From Phenylobacterium sp. (GTDB taxonomy: Bacteria; Pseudomonadota; Alphaproteobacteria; Caulobacterales; Caulobacteraceae), in assembly GCF_031181185.1 (NCBI RefSeq), contig NZ_JAPSKZ010000003.1, positions 1-51,814 on the forward strand: DNA of 51,814 bases, read 5' to 3'. The notes beneath the pieces were generated by a model. It was given only the letters and a program-made list of their open reading frames with translations, searched no databases and had not been told where the DNA came from. Of the stretch, positions 16,551 through 25,495 are shown in pieces (the stretch's first letter is position 1; each line of letters starts with the position of its first letter). The position numbers and the translations under genes are program-made.

Positions 16551-17663
16551 ATGGCCGAATTCGATTTCGATGCGGTGGTCGTGGGCGCGGGCGCCGTGGG
16601 GCTAGCCTGTGGCTACGCCCTGAGCCGGCGGGGCCTCGCCGTCGCGGTGCTCGAACAGGACGCGGCTATCGGCCAGGGCGTCTCCTCACGCAACTCCGAG
16701 GTGATCCACGGCGGGCTCTACTATGCGACCGGCTCGCTGAAGGCGCGGCTGTGCGTGACCGGCCGGCGGATGCTGTACGCGTTCCTGGACGCCCATCATG
16801 TGGCCTACGACCGCTGCGGCAAGCTGGTGGTGGCCACGGCGGCGGACGAGGTCGAGCGGCTGGACGCCATCCTCGAACAGGCGCGGACCAACGACGTCGA
16901 GGGCATGTGCAGGCTGTCCAGGGCCGAGGCGCTGGCGATGGAGCCGGAGCTGGCCTGCGTGGCGGCGCTGCTGTCGCCGCAGAGCGGGGTGTTCGACAGC
17001 CACGGCTACATGCTGGCCCTGCAGGGCGAGATCGAGGGCGCCGGCGGGGCCGTGGTGCTGTCGACGCCGTTCGAGGGGGCGACTCCTCTGGACGGCGGCG
17101 GCTTTTCTGTGCGGGCGGGCGGCGCCGAGCCCGCGACGCTGACCTGCCGCTACCTAGTGACGGCGCCGGGTCTGTCGGCCCAGGGCGTGGCGGCGCACAT
17201 CGAGGGCTTCCCGAGCGAGCAGATCCCGGAGGCCCACTACGGCAAGGGCATGTACTTCCGGCTGCAGGGCAAGGCGCCGTTCGCCCGGCTGATCTACCCG
17301 CCGCCGATCCCGGGCGCCCTGGGCACCCATTATCGCCGCGACCTCGGCGGCCAAGCGGTATTCGGGCCGGACCTGAATTTCGTGGACGAGCCGGACTACA
17401 CCGTCGATCCGGCCGCGGCGGAGGGCTTCTACCGCTACATCCGCAAGTTCTGGCCGGGACTGCCAGACGGAGCCCTGGCGCCAGACTACGCGGGCGTCCG
17501 CCCCAAGCTGCACGGCCCGGGCGAGCCGCAGCCGGACTTCCGCATCGACGGGGCCGACGTACACGGGATCGCCGGGCTGGTGGCCCTGTTCGGCATCGAA
17601 AGTCCTGGCCTGACCTCGTCGATGGCGATCGGCGAGGAGGCGGCGGACCGCCTGGGCCTTTAG
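16551..17663 (+). CDS. FAD-dependent oxidoreductase, L-2-hydroxyglutarate oxidase-like
   Basis: 370 residues. The N-terminus has the dinucleotide-binding GxGxxG motif (VVVGAGAVGLACGYALSRRG) and then SSRNSEVIHGGLYYATGSLKA, the hallmark of the L-2-hydroxyglutarate dehydrogenase (LhgO) branch of the DAO family. The C-terminus contains YAGVRPKLHGPGEP and GLVALFGIESPGLTSSMAIG, also typical. The likely reaction is oxidation of a 2-hydroxyacid to the 2-oxoacid with electrons passed to the membrane quinone pool or oxygen; the exact substrate is not fixed by sequence. It lies 38 bases after tetR on the same strand and is convergent with the sugar dehydrogenase gene. Confidence 0.92.
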   Translation: MAEFDFDAVVVGAGAVGLACGYALSRRGLAVAVLEQDAAIGQGVSSRNSEVIHGGLYYATGSLKARLCVTGRRMLYAFLDAHHVAYDRCGKLVVATAADEVERLDAILEQARTNDVEGMCRLSRAEALAMEPELACVAALLSPQSGVFDSHGYMLALQGEIEGAGGAVVLSTPFEGATPLDGGGFSVRAGGAEPATLTCRYLVTAPGLSAQGVAAHIEGFPSEQIPEAHYGKGMYFRLQGKAPFARLIYPPPIPGALGTHYRRDLGGQAVFGPDLNFVDEPDYTVDPAAAEGFYRYIRKFWPGLPDGALAPDYAGVRPKLHGPGEPQPDFRIDGADVHGIAGLVALFGIESPGLTSSMAIGEEAADRLGL

Positions 17664-17664
17664 G

Positions 17665-18930
17665 CTAGCGCTTCGGCGTCACCTTCAGCACGCGGCCGTT
17701 GTCGGCGTCGGTCGCAACGTAGAGCGCGCCATCGGGGCCAACGACGACGTCGCGGATGCGCTCGTTCACCTCGGCCAGCAGGCGCTCCTCGCCGACGACC
17801 TTGTCGCCGTCCAGGGTGAGGCGGGTCAGCCCCTTGTCAGCCAGACCGCCCACGAACAGGCTGCCCTTCCAGGCCGGGGCGGCGTCGTGGGTATAGAAGG
17901 CCATGCCGGAAGGCGCGATCACCGGATCCCAATAGTAGATCGGCTGTTCGGTCCCGGCCTTCTGGGTCAGGCCGCCGGTGATGGTCGCGCCGGAGTACTC
18001 GACGCCGTAGGCCACGTCCGGCCAGCCGTAGTTCTTGCCCTTGCGGATGATGTTGAGCTCATCGCCGCCCTTGGTGCCGTGCTCGATCTCCCACAGCTCG
18101 CCGGTGCGGGGATGCAGCGCCGCGGCCTGGCTGTTGCGGATGCCCAGGGCGTAGACGTCGGGGCGGGCATTGGCCTGGCCGACGAAGGGGTTGTCCTTGG
18201 GGGGCGAGCCGTCGGCGTTGATGCGGACGATCTTGCCGATGGCGGTGTCGAGCCGCTGGGCGTTGGGCCGGCTCTCGTTGATCATCCGGTCGCCGGTGGT
18301 GACGTAGAGCGTCCCGTCGCGGGCGAAGACCAGGCGCGAACCGAAGTGGCCGCGTGAGGCGATCGACGGAACCTGGCGCCAGATCACCCGCACGTCCTCC
18401 AGGCGCGGCGGCTGACCCGTCGAGCTGACCAGGCGGCCGCGGGCCACGGCGGTGTTGTTCTTCCCGTCTGCCTGCTTCTCGGAGAAGGCCATGTAGACGA
18501 AGCCGTTGCGGGCGTAATTCGGGTCGACGGCGAGCCCCAGGAGGCCGCCCTGGCCGTTGGTGTCGACCGCGGGCACGCCGGCGATCGGGTCGGACAGCTT
18601 GCCGCCTTCGAACAGGCGCAGTCGGCCGGCCTTCTCGCTGATGAGCAGAGCGCCGTTGGGCACGAACGCCAGCCCCCAGGGCTTGGCGAGGCCGGTGACG
18701 TAGTCGCTGACCTCGTAGGCCACGTTCGCCTTCGCCTCGGGCGCGCGGGTCTGGCCGGCGAAGGCGGGCTTCTGGTTCGGCGCGTTGGCGGGACCGGTCT
18801 GCACGGGCGCGCCGCCCGCCGCTCCGGCCGATGTCTTTGCAGCCTGGGTCTGGGCGACGCCGTCCTCTCCGCCGCAGGCGGCGAGCAGCAGCGCCGCGGC
18901 GGCGGCGAACATCAGGGTCTTGGGGGTCAT
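17665..18930 (-). CDS. PQQ-dependent aldose sugar dehydrogenase, lipoprotein
   Basis: 421 residues from the ATG at 18930. The signal peptide ends in a lipobox (LLLAACGG), so the protein should be lipid-anchored in the periplasm. The six-bladed propeller belongs to the soluble glucose/aldose sugar dehydrogenase (YliI/GdhB) family: [20 protein letters not shown] at the front, then [22 protein letters not shown] and [21 protein letters not shown] with the PQQ- and calcium-binding residues. It oxidises aldoses to lactones using pyrroloquinoline quinone. Its ATG overlaps the stop of the asparagine synthase gene in TGATG, so it is translationally coupled as the last gene of a three-gene operon. Confidence 0.94.
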   Translation of the reverse strand: MTPKTLMFAAAAALLLAACGGEDGVAQTQAAKTSAGAAGGAPVQTGPANAPNQKPAFAGQTRAPEAKANVAYEVSDYVTGLAKPWGLAFVPNGALLISEKAGRLRLFEGGKLSDPIAGVPAVDTNGQGGLLGLAVDPNYARNGFVYMAFSEKQADGKNNTAVARGRLVSSTGQPPRLEDVRVIWRQVPSIASRGHFGSRLVFARDGTLYVTTGDRMINESRPNAQRLDTAIGKIVRINADGSPPKDNPFVGQANARPDVYALGIRNSQAAALHPRTGELWEIEHGTKGGDELNIIRKGKNYGWPDVAYGVEYSGATITGGLTQKAGTEQPIYYWDPVIAPSGMAFYTHDAAPAWKGSLFVGGLADKGLTRLTLDGDKVVGEERLLAEVNERIRDVVVGPDGALYVATDADNGRVLKVTPKR

Positions 18931-20621
18931 CAGGCGGAAGCTCCCAGCAAGGAAACCAGCGCGTCGTCTGGGGACGCGCCTTCGAGGTGGATACGCGCCC
19001 AAAGGGCGAAGAACAGCAAGGGCCAGCGGTCAGCCGCCTGCCCGTCGCGCATGATCGCGGCGGCGTCGGGCCGCACTCGGCGAACGGCCTCGACCTCGCC
19101 CAGGTTTCGCGCGAGGTCGGCGGCGCGCGGCGCGATCCACGCGTCGACCGGAACCGTGAACCCCTGCTTCTTGGCCCATGGCTGGGCGGCGGGGCACGCC
19201 CGCGCGAGCCACTTCCGCAGCAGCCACTTGCCGTAGCCGCCCCGCACCTTGAAACGGTCAGGCAGGCTCCATGCGAAGCGGGCGACCTCTGGGTCGAGGA
19301 ACGGCGTGCGGCCCTCCAGCCCGTGCGCCATCAGGCAGCGGTCGAGCTTCAGCAGCAGGTCGTTGGGCAGCCAGGCGGCGATGTCGGCGTACTGCGCCCG
19401 CTGCAGGGGCGAGAGGCCGGCCGGCGCGCGGGTGGCCGCGCGCCAGGCGGCCAGCGCTTCCGGATCGGCGCCTCGCGGCTCGGCGGGACGGCCTCCGAGC
19501 CAGGCGGGACGCAGCGCGCGGCGATAGCGCCCGTAGCCCGCGAACAGCTCGTCACCGCCCTCGCCGGTAAGGACGACGGTGAGCGTCCCCTTCGCCGCCT
19601 CGGCGAGCTTGTAGGTGGGCAGGGTGGCGTAGTCGGCGGTGGGGTCGTCGAGCGACCAGGCGACCTGCGGCAGGATCCGCCAGAAGTCCGCCTCGTCGAA
19701 GCGGGTCTCACGCCAGTCGAGGTCCAGGGCCCGGGCGACCCGCTCGGCCTGGGCTCGCTCGTCGGCCGCGCCCTCGGCGTCGAACCCGCAGGTGAAGGCG
19801 GTGACCGGCCGTTCGTTCAGCCGGCTCATCAGCGTGGCTACGACTGCCGAGTCGATTCCGCCGGACAGGAACAGGCCGTAGGGGACGTCCGAGCGCTGGT
19901 GGACCCGGACGCTGTCCTCGAGCACGGCGTCGAGCGCCTGAAGCAGCGTGCTCTCGTCGCCGGACGCCGGGGAGACGACTGAAAGCCAGTTGCGCCGCCG
20001 GCCGCTGACGATCCGCCCGTCGCGAACCTCGACGATCTCCCCGGGCGCCAGGCGGCGCAGTCCATGGAAGAGCGTGCGCTCGCCGACCGTGTAGTTGAAG
20101 CCCAGCAGCTGGCGGGCCGCGTCGGCGTCGAGTTGCGGGCGCATCATGCCGGCCTGGAAGAACGCCCGAGGCTCCGACGTAAAGGCCAGGCCGCCGGCGT
20201 GCTCCATGATGTAGAGCGGCTTGATGCCGAAGGGGTCGCGAGCGAGCAAGGCGCGGCCGTCCGGGCCGATCAAGCAAAGGGCGTACATGCCGCGCAGCCG
20301 GTCGAAGGCCGCCTCGCCCAACTGGCCATAGAGGTGCAGCAGGGGCTCGAAGTCCGAGCCTGTGGCGAGCCGATCCTGCAGGCCGAAATCCCGGGCGAGC
20401 TCGACGTAGTTGTAGATCTCGCCATTGCCGACGACCGTACCGCCGGCGGCGTGCAGCGGCTGCCAGCCACATTCCAGGTCGATGATCGAGAGGCGGGCAT
20501 GGGCCAGCTCGGCCCCCGGCAAGGCCTCGACGCGGATGCCGTCGGGGCCACGATGGGTCAGCGCCGCGATCATCGGCTCGGCGGCCGGCGTCCCGCCCAG
20601 CTGGCCGGCGATGCCGCACAT
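18930..20621 (-). CDS. asnB: asparagine synthase (glutamine-hydrolysing), surface-polysaccharide type
   Basis: 563 residues from MCGIAGQ, which gives the N-terminal nucleophile Cys after Met removal. Residues about 1-190 are a class II glutamine amidotransferase domain ([25 protein letters not shown]). From about 210 comes the synthetase domain with the ATP-binding [13 protein letters not shown] (about 250) and [16 protein letters not shown]. It amidates aspartate or, in surface-polysaccharide loci, a sugar carboxylate. Its position directly behind a glycosyltransferase, with TGATG coupling on both sides, favours the second role, though this is inference. Length is slightly short for the family. 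Confidence 0.93.
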   Translation of the reverse strand: MCGIAGQLGGTPAAEPMIAALTHRGPDGIRVEALPGAELAHARLSIIDLECGWQPLHAAGGTVVGNGEIYNYVELARDFGLQDRLATGSDFEPLLHLYGQLGEAAFDRLRGMYALCLIGPDGRALLARDPFGIKPLYIMEHAGGLAFTSEPRAFFQAGMMRPQLDADAARQLLGFNYTVGERTLFHGLRRLAPGEIVEVRDGRIVSGRRRNWLSVVSPASGDESTLLQALDAVLEDSVRVHQRSDVPYGLFLSGGIDSAVVATLMSRLNERPVTAFTCGFDAEGAADERAQAERVARALDLDWRETRFDEADFWRILPQVAWSLDDPTADYATLPTYKLAEAAKGTLTVVLTGEGGDELFAGYGRYRRALRPAWLGGRPAEPRGADPEALAAWRAATRAPAGLSPLQRAQYADIAAWLPNDLLLKLDRCLMAHGLEGRTPFLDPEVARFAWSLPDRFKVRGGYGKWLLRKWLARACPAAQPWAKKQGFTVPVDAWIAPRAADLARNLGEVEAVRRVRPDAAAIMRDGQAADRWPLLFFALWARIHLEGASPDDALVSLLGASA

Positions 20622-21649
20622 CAGGCGGCTCCGAAGTCGGCGAAGAGGGTCTTCCATCGGGCGACGACCGCGGCCTCGGAGAAGTCCGCGGCGACGCGGG
20701 CGGCGCCCGCCTTGGCCATGCGCGCGGCCAGGCTGCGGTCGGCCAGCACATGGCGCACGGCCGACGCCAGCGCGTCGGCGTCGTCGATAGGGACCAGCAG
20801 GCCGTCCTCGCCCGGACGGACCAGCGCCTTGGGCCCCTGGCTCTCGGCCGCCACCACGGGCAGGCCGTGCGCCCAGGCCTGGATCACCACATTGCCCAAC
20901 GGCTCGTAGCGCGAGGGGAAGACGCAGACGTCCGCCGCGCGGTAGAGGGCCGAAGCGTCGGTGCGCCAGCCAAGGAACCGGACGCGATCCTGCACGCCGA
21001 GCGCGGCCGCCAAGCCCTGCAGCTTGGCCTCCAGCGGGCCTGCGCCGGCGATCCAGAGGTAGGCCTCGGGGATCTTGGCCAGGGCCTGCAGCGAGACGTC
21101 GTGCGCCTTGGCCTCGTGAAGCCGACCCATGGCTAGCAGCAGCGGCGCCGACATCGGCGTGGCCAACTCGGCGCGGTCGAGGGCCGGGACGTCCGCCGGC
21201 GCGGCGGCGAAATTGGGAATGCAGGTGACGCGGCCGGCCGGCCACCCTTGGGCCACGATCCAGTCGGCGATGTCCTCGGTGTTGGCCACCAGGTGGTCGA
21301 AGCCGCGGTAGTATTTGAGGTTGTAGTAGCCGCCCAGGCGGCCGATCCGCGCCCACGGCCCGCGCGGCGTGTGGCGGGCGGCGCGGTTCATCCAGGCGAG
21401 CGCCGCCTTCGTTCCGTGCACCGCGGCGAAGCCCGCGGCGGCGGTGCGGCTGACGATATCGATGGGACCGCCGAACGGCAGCGCGCGAACGGGGACCCCC
21501 GCGGCCTTCAGGCGCGCCTCGCGCTCGGGATGCCGGCGGATCGCGGCCGCCTGGCCGACGCCGGCCCGCGCCAGCGCCTCCACCAGGTGGACGAAGTAGG
21601 TCTCCGCGCCGCCGTCGCCGGCCGTTCCCAGGAGATGGAGGACGCTCAT
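20621..21649 (-). CDS. glycosyltransferase family 4 protein
   Basis: 342 residues. GT-B fold: the N-terminal half starts MSVLHLLGTAGDGGAETYFV with the acceptor-side glycine-rich loop. The C-terminal half has LLAMGRLHEAKAHDVSLQA, VRFLGWRTDASALYRAADVCVFPSRYEPLGNV with the EPLG variant of the donor-binding EX7E motif, and GEDGLLVPIDDADAL. It probably transfers a sugar onto a lipid-linked or lipopolysaccharide acceptor at the cytoplasmic face of the membrane; donor and acceptor are unknown. It is the first gene of the operon with asnB and the sugar dehydrogenase. Confidence 0.94.
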   Translation of the reverse strand: MSVLHLLGTAGDGGAETYFVHLVEALARAGVGQAAAIRRHPEREARLKAAGVPVRALPFGGPIDIVSRTAAAGFAAVHGTKAALAWMNRAARHTPRGPWARIGRLGGYYNLKYYRGFDHLVANTEDIADWIVAQGWPAGRVTCIPNFAAAPADVPALDRAELATPMSAPLLLAMGRLHEAKAHDVSLQALAKIPEAYLWIAGAGPLEAKLQGLAAALGVQDRVRFLGWRTDASALYRAADVCVFPSRYEPLGNVVIQAWAHGLPVVAAESQGPKALVRPGEDGLLVPIDDADALASAVRHVLADRSLAARMAKAGAARVAADFSEAAVVARWKTLFADFGAA

Positions 21650-21691
21650 CGCCGCGCGAACCTAACCGCTTAGAAGGCTTCGCCCAAGCGC

Positions 21692-21720
21692 TTGAAGCGG
21701 CGAATGCGAACCCCTATAAG
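21692..21720 (+). promoter_or_regulatory. promoter of tRNA-Met
   Basis: TTGAAG (21692-21697), 17 bases, TATAAG (21715-21720): a near-consensus housekeeping promoter 24 bases before the mature tRNA. Confidence 0.75.
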
Positions 21721-21744
21721 CCCCACCTCGCGCGAAGCGACCGT

Positions 21745-21821
21745 GGCTGGGTAGCTCAGCTGGTTAGAGCGGTGGATTCATAACCCACAGGTCGGCGGTT
21801 CGAGCCCGCCCCCAGCTACCA
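21745..21821 (+). tRNA. tRNA-Met (anticodon CAT)
   Basis: 77 bases with encoded CCA. The acceptor stem pairs GGCTGGG with CCCAGCT (first pair is G-T). The D arm is GCTC/GAGC, the anticodon loop is TTCATAA, and the T arm is GGCGG-TTCGAGC-CCGCC. The elongator-type body, without the mismatched first pair and triple GC of initiator tRNA, points to elongator Met. A tRNA-Ile with lysidine-modified CAT is less likely but not excluded. It is transcribed away from the glycosyltransferase operon. Confidence 0.96.
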
Positions 21822-21884
21822 CGGTCCTTCCCGAGACTTCCCAGACAGACGATCTCCGTCGGCGGCCTGGCCTCCGGACACGAA

Positions 21885-21916
21885 AACGCCCCCGGGCGTG
21901 GGGTCCCGGGGGCGTT
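21885..21916. terminator. rho-independent terminator between tRNA-Met and the porin-like gene
   Basis: A perfect 12-base stem (AACGCCCCCGGG, 21885-21896, with CCCGGGGGCGTT, 21905-21916) and 8-base loop. On the minus strand the run of four T residues (21886-21883) serves the outer-membrane protein gene; on the plus strand it may also stop read-through from the tRNA. Confidence 0.88.
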
Positions 21917-21955
21917 CCGTAGCGGTCCTCAAGGGGGAGGACCGGATCGCGGCGC

Positions 21956-22708
21956 TTAGCGAATGATGCCGGCGCCGAAGAGCTTGGAGACCGAGCCGAA
22001 CGCAGCGCCCGACTGGTCGCGTTCACGGATCGAGCCGCCGAAGGTGTAGCGGGCGCCGATCCGGAAGGTGTCGCCGTCCAGGTCCAGGTCGTTCGAGTCG
22101 AAGTGGTCGTAGCCGACCAGCACCGAGAACGGCGTACCCGTGAACTGGTACTCGGCCTCGAGGCCCAGGTTCCACGCGTCGGCGTCGCCGAAGTCGGTGT
22201 CGGCGGTCAGCCAGCCGGCCGAACCCTGGAGCTTCAGGTTGTCGCCCACGAAGTGGCGGAGCTCGCCGCGCACCGCCCACAGGTCGGCGTCGCCGAGATC
22301 GTCGGACGAGCCGTAGCCGGCTTGGCCGTAGATCAGCGTGTTCGGGGCCAGGTTGAACTGCCCATCAACGCCGACGCCCCACAGGGTGATGTCATCGGAG
22401 GTCTCCACGCCGGCGAAGCCGCCGAGGAGGCCGCCGCCGATGTTGGTGTTCAGGTGGCCGGTAGCGCCGAAGGAGGTGTCGCCCTCGTAGTCGGTCACGG
22501 CGCCGTTGATCGACGCACCCAGCGAACCGGCGTCAAAGCGCACAGCGCCTTCCGCCTGGAAGACGTCGCCTTCGATGTCGCCCAGGGCGGTGTCGGCTTC
22601 CACGCGCGAATAGTTGGCGCCCACGTGACCGATGGTCTGGGCGTTGGCGGCCACAGCCGACCCGAGGAAGGCCACGACGGCAGCCGCGGCAAAGAGGTTC
22701 TTTTTCAT
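21956..22708 (-). CDS. secreted outer-membrane beta-barrel (porin-like) protein
   Basis: 250 residues from the ATG at 22708 (MKKNLFAAAAVVAFLG); an ATG five codons earlier is possible. A signal peptide of about 21 residues ends ANAQ. The mature part is a run of alternating beta strands rich in Gly, Asp and aromatic residues (GVGVDGQFNLAPNTLIYGQAGY, TFRIGARYTFGG), as in eight-to-ten-strand outer-membrane barrels of Caulobacteraceae. The usual C-terminal aromatic residue is missing: the protein continues about 20 residues past the last strand and ends GAGIIR. Function is unknown. A strong terminator follows. The 208 bases upstream are AT-richer and hold short palindromes (CAATATTG, CCTTAAGG). 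Confidence 0.85.
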   Translation of the reverse strand: MKKNLFAAAAVVAFLGSAVAANAQTIGHVGANYSRVEADTALGDIEGDVFQAEGAVRFDAGSLGASINGAVTDYEGDTSFGATGHLNTNIGGGLLGGFAGVETSDDITLWGVGVDGQFNLAPNTLIYGQAGYGSSDDLGDADLWAVRGELRHFVGDNLKLQGSAGWLTADTDFGDADAWNLGLEAEYQFTGTPFSVLVGYDHFDSNDLDLDGDTFRIGARYTFGGSIRERDQSGAAFGSVSKLFGAGIIR

Positions 22709-22916
22709 TTCAGTCCCAATCAAAGGCCGGCGCTGCGCCGGGGGACGCGGGACCTAGTTAGTGTCGGGAACCGGCTCAAGGCGCAGCTCGGGGCCGCGAC
22801 AGGCTTTGCTGTCGGCTGTGCTATTCCTGCAACAATATTGCTCAGAGACCCTTAAGGCGCAGTAAGGAATCCTGCAAAGTGGGTCGAACTGGGAAATCAT
22901 GTTCTGTGGAGTCGCC

Positions 22917-23537
22917 CTAGGCCGCGGCTTCGCCCCACTCGTTCCAGCCGAGCGGCCGGGGCGTCTTCGGCAGGTACATGGTGTCGGTACGCACCATTGT
23001 GAAGCCGGCGGCGGCGATGGCTGGAGTGACCGGCCGAGTCAGGTGGCAGCCGCCGGCGATGTGTTTCCAGACAGGCTCGATCCGCCGCTGCCAGCGGACG
23101 ACGGTGTCGTCCGGCGCAAGGCCGTGCTCGCAGAACAGGAAACGGCCGCCGGGCTTGAGCACGCGGCGGGCCTCGGCAAGCGCCTGGGCCGGCCGTTGCA
23201 CGGAGCAGAGCGTGAAGGTGCAGACGACGCAATCGAAGCTGGAGTCGGCGAAGGGCAGGGCCTCGGCCGTCCCGTCCTCGACGCGGACCTGCAGGCCGTC
23301 CGGCCTGGGCGCGGCCATCGCGACCTGGCGGAGTTCGGGCGCGGGATCGACGCCGGTGACGCTCCCGACCTTGGCCGGATCATAGAAGGCCAGGTTCAGG
23401 CCCATGCCGATGCCGAGCTCCAGCACCTTGCCAGAAGCCTGGGGCACGACCTTGGCGCGCTGCTTGGCGATCGGGGGCGCCGAGCAGGCGCACTTCAGCA
23501 GCTTGGGCAGCAACAGCCGATCATAGAGCGAGGCCAT
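22917..23537 (-). CDS. class I SAM-dependent methyltransferase (METTL7/UbiE-like)
   Basis: 206 residues. The SAM-binding motif I is VLELGIGMGLNLAFYDP; acidic post-I is GVDPAPELR; motif II/III is SFDCVVCTFTLCSVQRPAQALAEARRVLKPGGRFLFCEHG. The opening MASLYDRLLLPKLLKCACSAPPIAKQR resembles the short METTL7-like bacterial methyltransferases, whose substrates may be thiols or lipids. The true substrate is unknown. It stands alone, 63 bases after the DUF2125 gene on the same strand. Confidence 0.92.
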   Translation of the reverse strand: MASLYDRLLLPKLLKCACSAPPIAKQRAKVVPQASGKVLELGIGMGLNLAFYDPAKVGSVTGVDPAPELRQVAMAAPRPDGLQVRVEDGTAEALPFADSSFDCVVCTFTLCSVQRPAQALAEARRVLKPGGRFLFCEHGLAPDDTVVRWQRRIEPVWKHIAGGCHLTRPVTPAIAAAGFTMVRTDTMYLPKTPRPLGWNEWGEAAA

Positions 23538-23600
23538 CGTGAGTTCCCCCCGTTTCGAGGGAGCTTCACGGCGGGCCGCGGCCCTGTAAAGCGCCGCGGC

Positions 23601-24647
23601 TCAGCGGACGTCGTAGACCTTGGGCGACGGTCCGATTGCGACGGGCCCCAGGGTGGTCTGACCGGCCTGGAAGTGGATGCTGGCGCGGGCTGCGTCCCCG
23701 GTCCCCTCGCGGGCCGCTGCGACGGCGGCGGCAGCCTCGGCCCGCTCCTGCGGGATGACGCCGGTCTCACCCAGCGCGCCTAACGCACGCGGGCCCTGGC
23801 GCAGGGTGATGTCCATCACGCCTGTGACGCGCCCGTCGGAGCCGACGCTGAACGTACCGGCGTTCGAGCCGAGGACGGCCTCGCCGGCGGTGACGCCCGC
23901 TTGGCGCAGGGTCATGCGGCCGCCGGCGTCGACCCAGCGACGCACGGCGTCGGCCCAGTTCGAGCCGTTGAACGACCCGATCTTCGAGAGGGTGGCGTTC
24001 CAGACGATCGACACCGGCCGCTCGCCGGCGATCCGGCCCAGCAGGCCGGTCAGGCGCGCCTTGCCCTCGTCGACCCGAAGGGAGACGAGGCCTTCGTCCA
24101 GCTGGTCGTTGCCGCGCAGGTGGAACTCGACGCGCTTGGCGGCTTCCAGGCCGAACGGCTGGGCGCCGGGCCCGGCCTGGAAGGTGAGGTCCACGCCTTC
24201 GAAAGAGAAGCGGGGTGGTGTCTCGGTCAGGTGGGTCAGGCTGGCGCGGATCACCTTGCCCTGGGTTCGCACCGGGCCCCCGATCGGGCGCACGAAGGTC
24301 AGCCCTTGCGGCGCGGCGACCACCCAGCTGGTGGGCGAGGAGATGCGAGCCTGGGCTTCCAGCGTCGGCGCTTCCAGGCCCCAGCCCGAGGGCTCGCGGA
24401 TGCGCGGCTCGGTCAGGGTGATGTTCAGCCGGAACGGATAGCCCCCGATCCCGCGCGACTGCCAGCTCACGTCGTAGCCGGCGCGGCGCAGGGCCTCCAC
24501 GCCCTCATCCATGCGGACGCGCGCCTCGCCGCGCGCCCATAGCCAGCCGGCGGTCCAGGCGATAGCCACGAGCACGGCGAGCGCGAAGGGGAGGTAGAGG
24601 CCTAGACGGCCGCGTTTGCGGGGCGGGGGCAGATCGTGCAGAGACAT
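23601..24647 (-). CDS. DUF2125 domain-containing envelope protein
   Basis: 348 residues. A short basic N-terminus (PPPRKRGRLG) precedes one transmembrane helix (about 17-38), so the bulk lies in the periplasm. The body is the alphaproteobacterial DUF2125 family (GYDVSWQSRGIGGYPFRLNITLTEPRI), predicted as long beta-rich repeats resembling lipid-transfer proteins of the AsmA type. Function is not established. It is divergent from the chaC gene, with 30 bases between the two ATG codons. Confidence 0.88.
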   Translation of the reverse strand: MSLHDLPPPRKRGRLGLYLPFALAVLVAIAWTAGWLWARGEARVRMDEGVEALRRAGYDVSWQSRGIGGYPFRLNITLTEPRIREPSGWGLEAPTLEAQARISSPTSWVVAAPQGLTFVRPIGGPVRTQGKVIRASLTHLTETPPRFSFEGVDLTFQAGPGAQPFGLEAAKRVEFHLRGNDQLDEGLVSLRVDEGKARLTGLLGRIAGERPVSIVWNATLSKIGSFNGSNWADAVRRWVDAGGRMTLRQAGVTAGEAVLGSNAGTFSVGSDGRVTGVMDITLRQGPRALGALGETGVIPQERAEAAAAVAAAREGTGDAARASIHFQAGQTTLGPVAIGPSPKVYDVR

Positions 24648-24677
24648 TCCAGGTGTTTGTCGGCTTCTAGGGTCGGG

Positions 24678-25214
24678 ATGGCGGACGAGAGGTGGGTCTT
24701 CGGCTACGGATCGCTGATGTGGCGGCCGGGTTTTCCTTACGCGGAGCGCAAGGCGGCCACCTTACACGGCCGGCGCCGGGCCTTCTGCATCTATTCCGTC
24801 CACCATCGCGGCACCTATGACCGGCCGGGTCTGGTGCTGGGCCTGGCGCCTGGCGGGGCGACCCGCGGCACGGCCTACCGCGTCGAAGAGGCTGAATGGC
24901 CCGAGACCTACGCATACCTCAAGGAGCGTGAGCAACCGACCGAGACCTACATCGAGGCGCGGCGGGCGGTGCGGCTGGCCGACGGCCGGCGGGTGGAGGC
25001 CCTTGTGTTCCTGTCCGATGTGCGTCACCCGCAGTGGGCCGGCGCCCTGTCGCTAGAGCGGCAGGCGGAGCTAATCGCCGGCGCGCGTGGGCTGTCCGGC
25101 CGCAACGTCGAGTACCTGCGCGACCTCGTGCAGCACCTGCGGGAGGAAGGCGTGCATGACGCCAGCCTGGAGCGGCTGCTCGGAATGGTGGAGTCCCGAG
25201 AGCTAGCGGCTTAG
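24678..25214 (+). CDS. chaC: gamma-glutamylcyclotransferase (ChaC family)
   Basis: 178 residues from the ATG at 24678. The N-terminal VFGYGSLMWRPGFPY is the glycine-rich substrate-binding loop of the family. Later VHHRGTYDRPGLVLGL and the EREQPTETYIEARRAV region match ChaC, with a Glu expected to act as general acid/base. ChaC enzymes cleave glutathione to 5-oxoproline and Cys-Gly in the cytoplasm, as part of glutathione turnover. The length is near normal (about 180-220). The gene is followed after four bases by the convergent stop of a DUF3072 gene. Confidence 0.93.
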   Translation: MADERWVFGYGSLMWRPGFPYAERKAATLHGRRRAFCIYSVHHRGTYDRPGLVLGLAPGGATRGTAYRVEEAEWPETYAYLKEREQPTETYIEARRAVRLADGRRVEALVFLSDVRHPQWAGALSLERQAELIAGARGLSGRNVEYLRDLVQHLREEGVHDASLERLLGMVESRELAA

Positions 25215-25218
25215 CAAC

Positions 25219-25443
25219 CTACCGGCCGAGTTTCTGCTTCAAGGCGTCGATGCGTTTCGAGGCCTCAGCCTTGGTGAGGTTGTCCGGCGGAGGCCCCTCG
25301 CCCGCCTCTTCGGAAAGCGTCGTCAGGTACGACCCCTGCGCTCCGGTCATCGGCTCGTCGCCCGACACCCAGTCGTCCGGGTCCTTCTCGGTGTTGGAGC
25401 CCGGCTGAGGATCGAGCTTCGGATTGTGATGCTGTTCAGACAT
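25219..25443 (-). CDS. DUF3072 family small acidic protein
   Basis: 74 residues, hydrophilic. The centre EPMTGAQGSYLTTLSEEAGE is the diagnostic block of DUF3072, and the C-terminus (NLTKAEASKRIDALKQKLGR) is a short amphipathic helix. These proteins are common, stress-associated orphans in alphaproteobacteria, with no assigned function. It stands alone. Confidence 0.88.
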   Translation of the reverse strand: MSEQHHNPKLDPQPGSNTEKDPDDWVSGDEPMTGAQGSYLTTLSEEAGEGPPPDNLTKAEASKRIDALKQKLGR

Positions 25444-25495
25444 GGCCTCGTTCCCGTTGCGTTCTCAACGAGCGCGGAGGCGGCAGGTTCCGGGG

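Noticed and set aside
20622-21356. Possible N-terminal fusion extending asparagine synthase upstream
   Set aside because: The extension is Arg/Gly-rich and overlaps the glycosyltransferase gene; the enzyme must start at Met-Cys-Gly-Ile for its N-terminal nucleophile.
22801-22880. CtrA-like site (TTAA-N7-TAAG) and small palindromes before the porin-like gene
   Set aside because: The second half-site does not match TTAAC, and 8-base palindromes are expected by chance.
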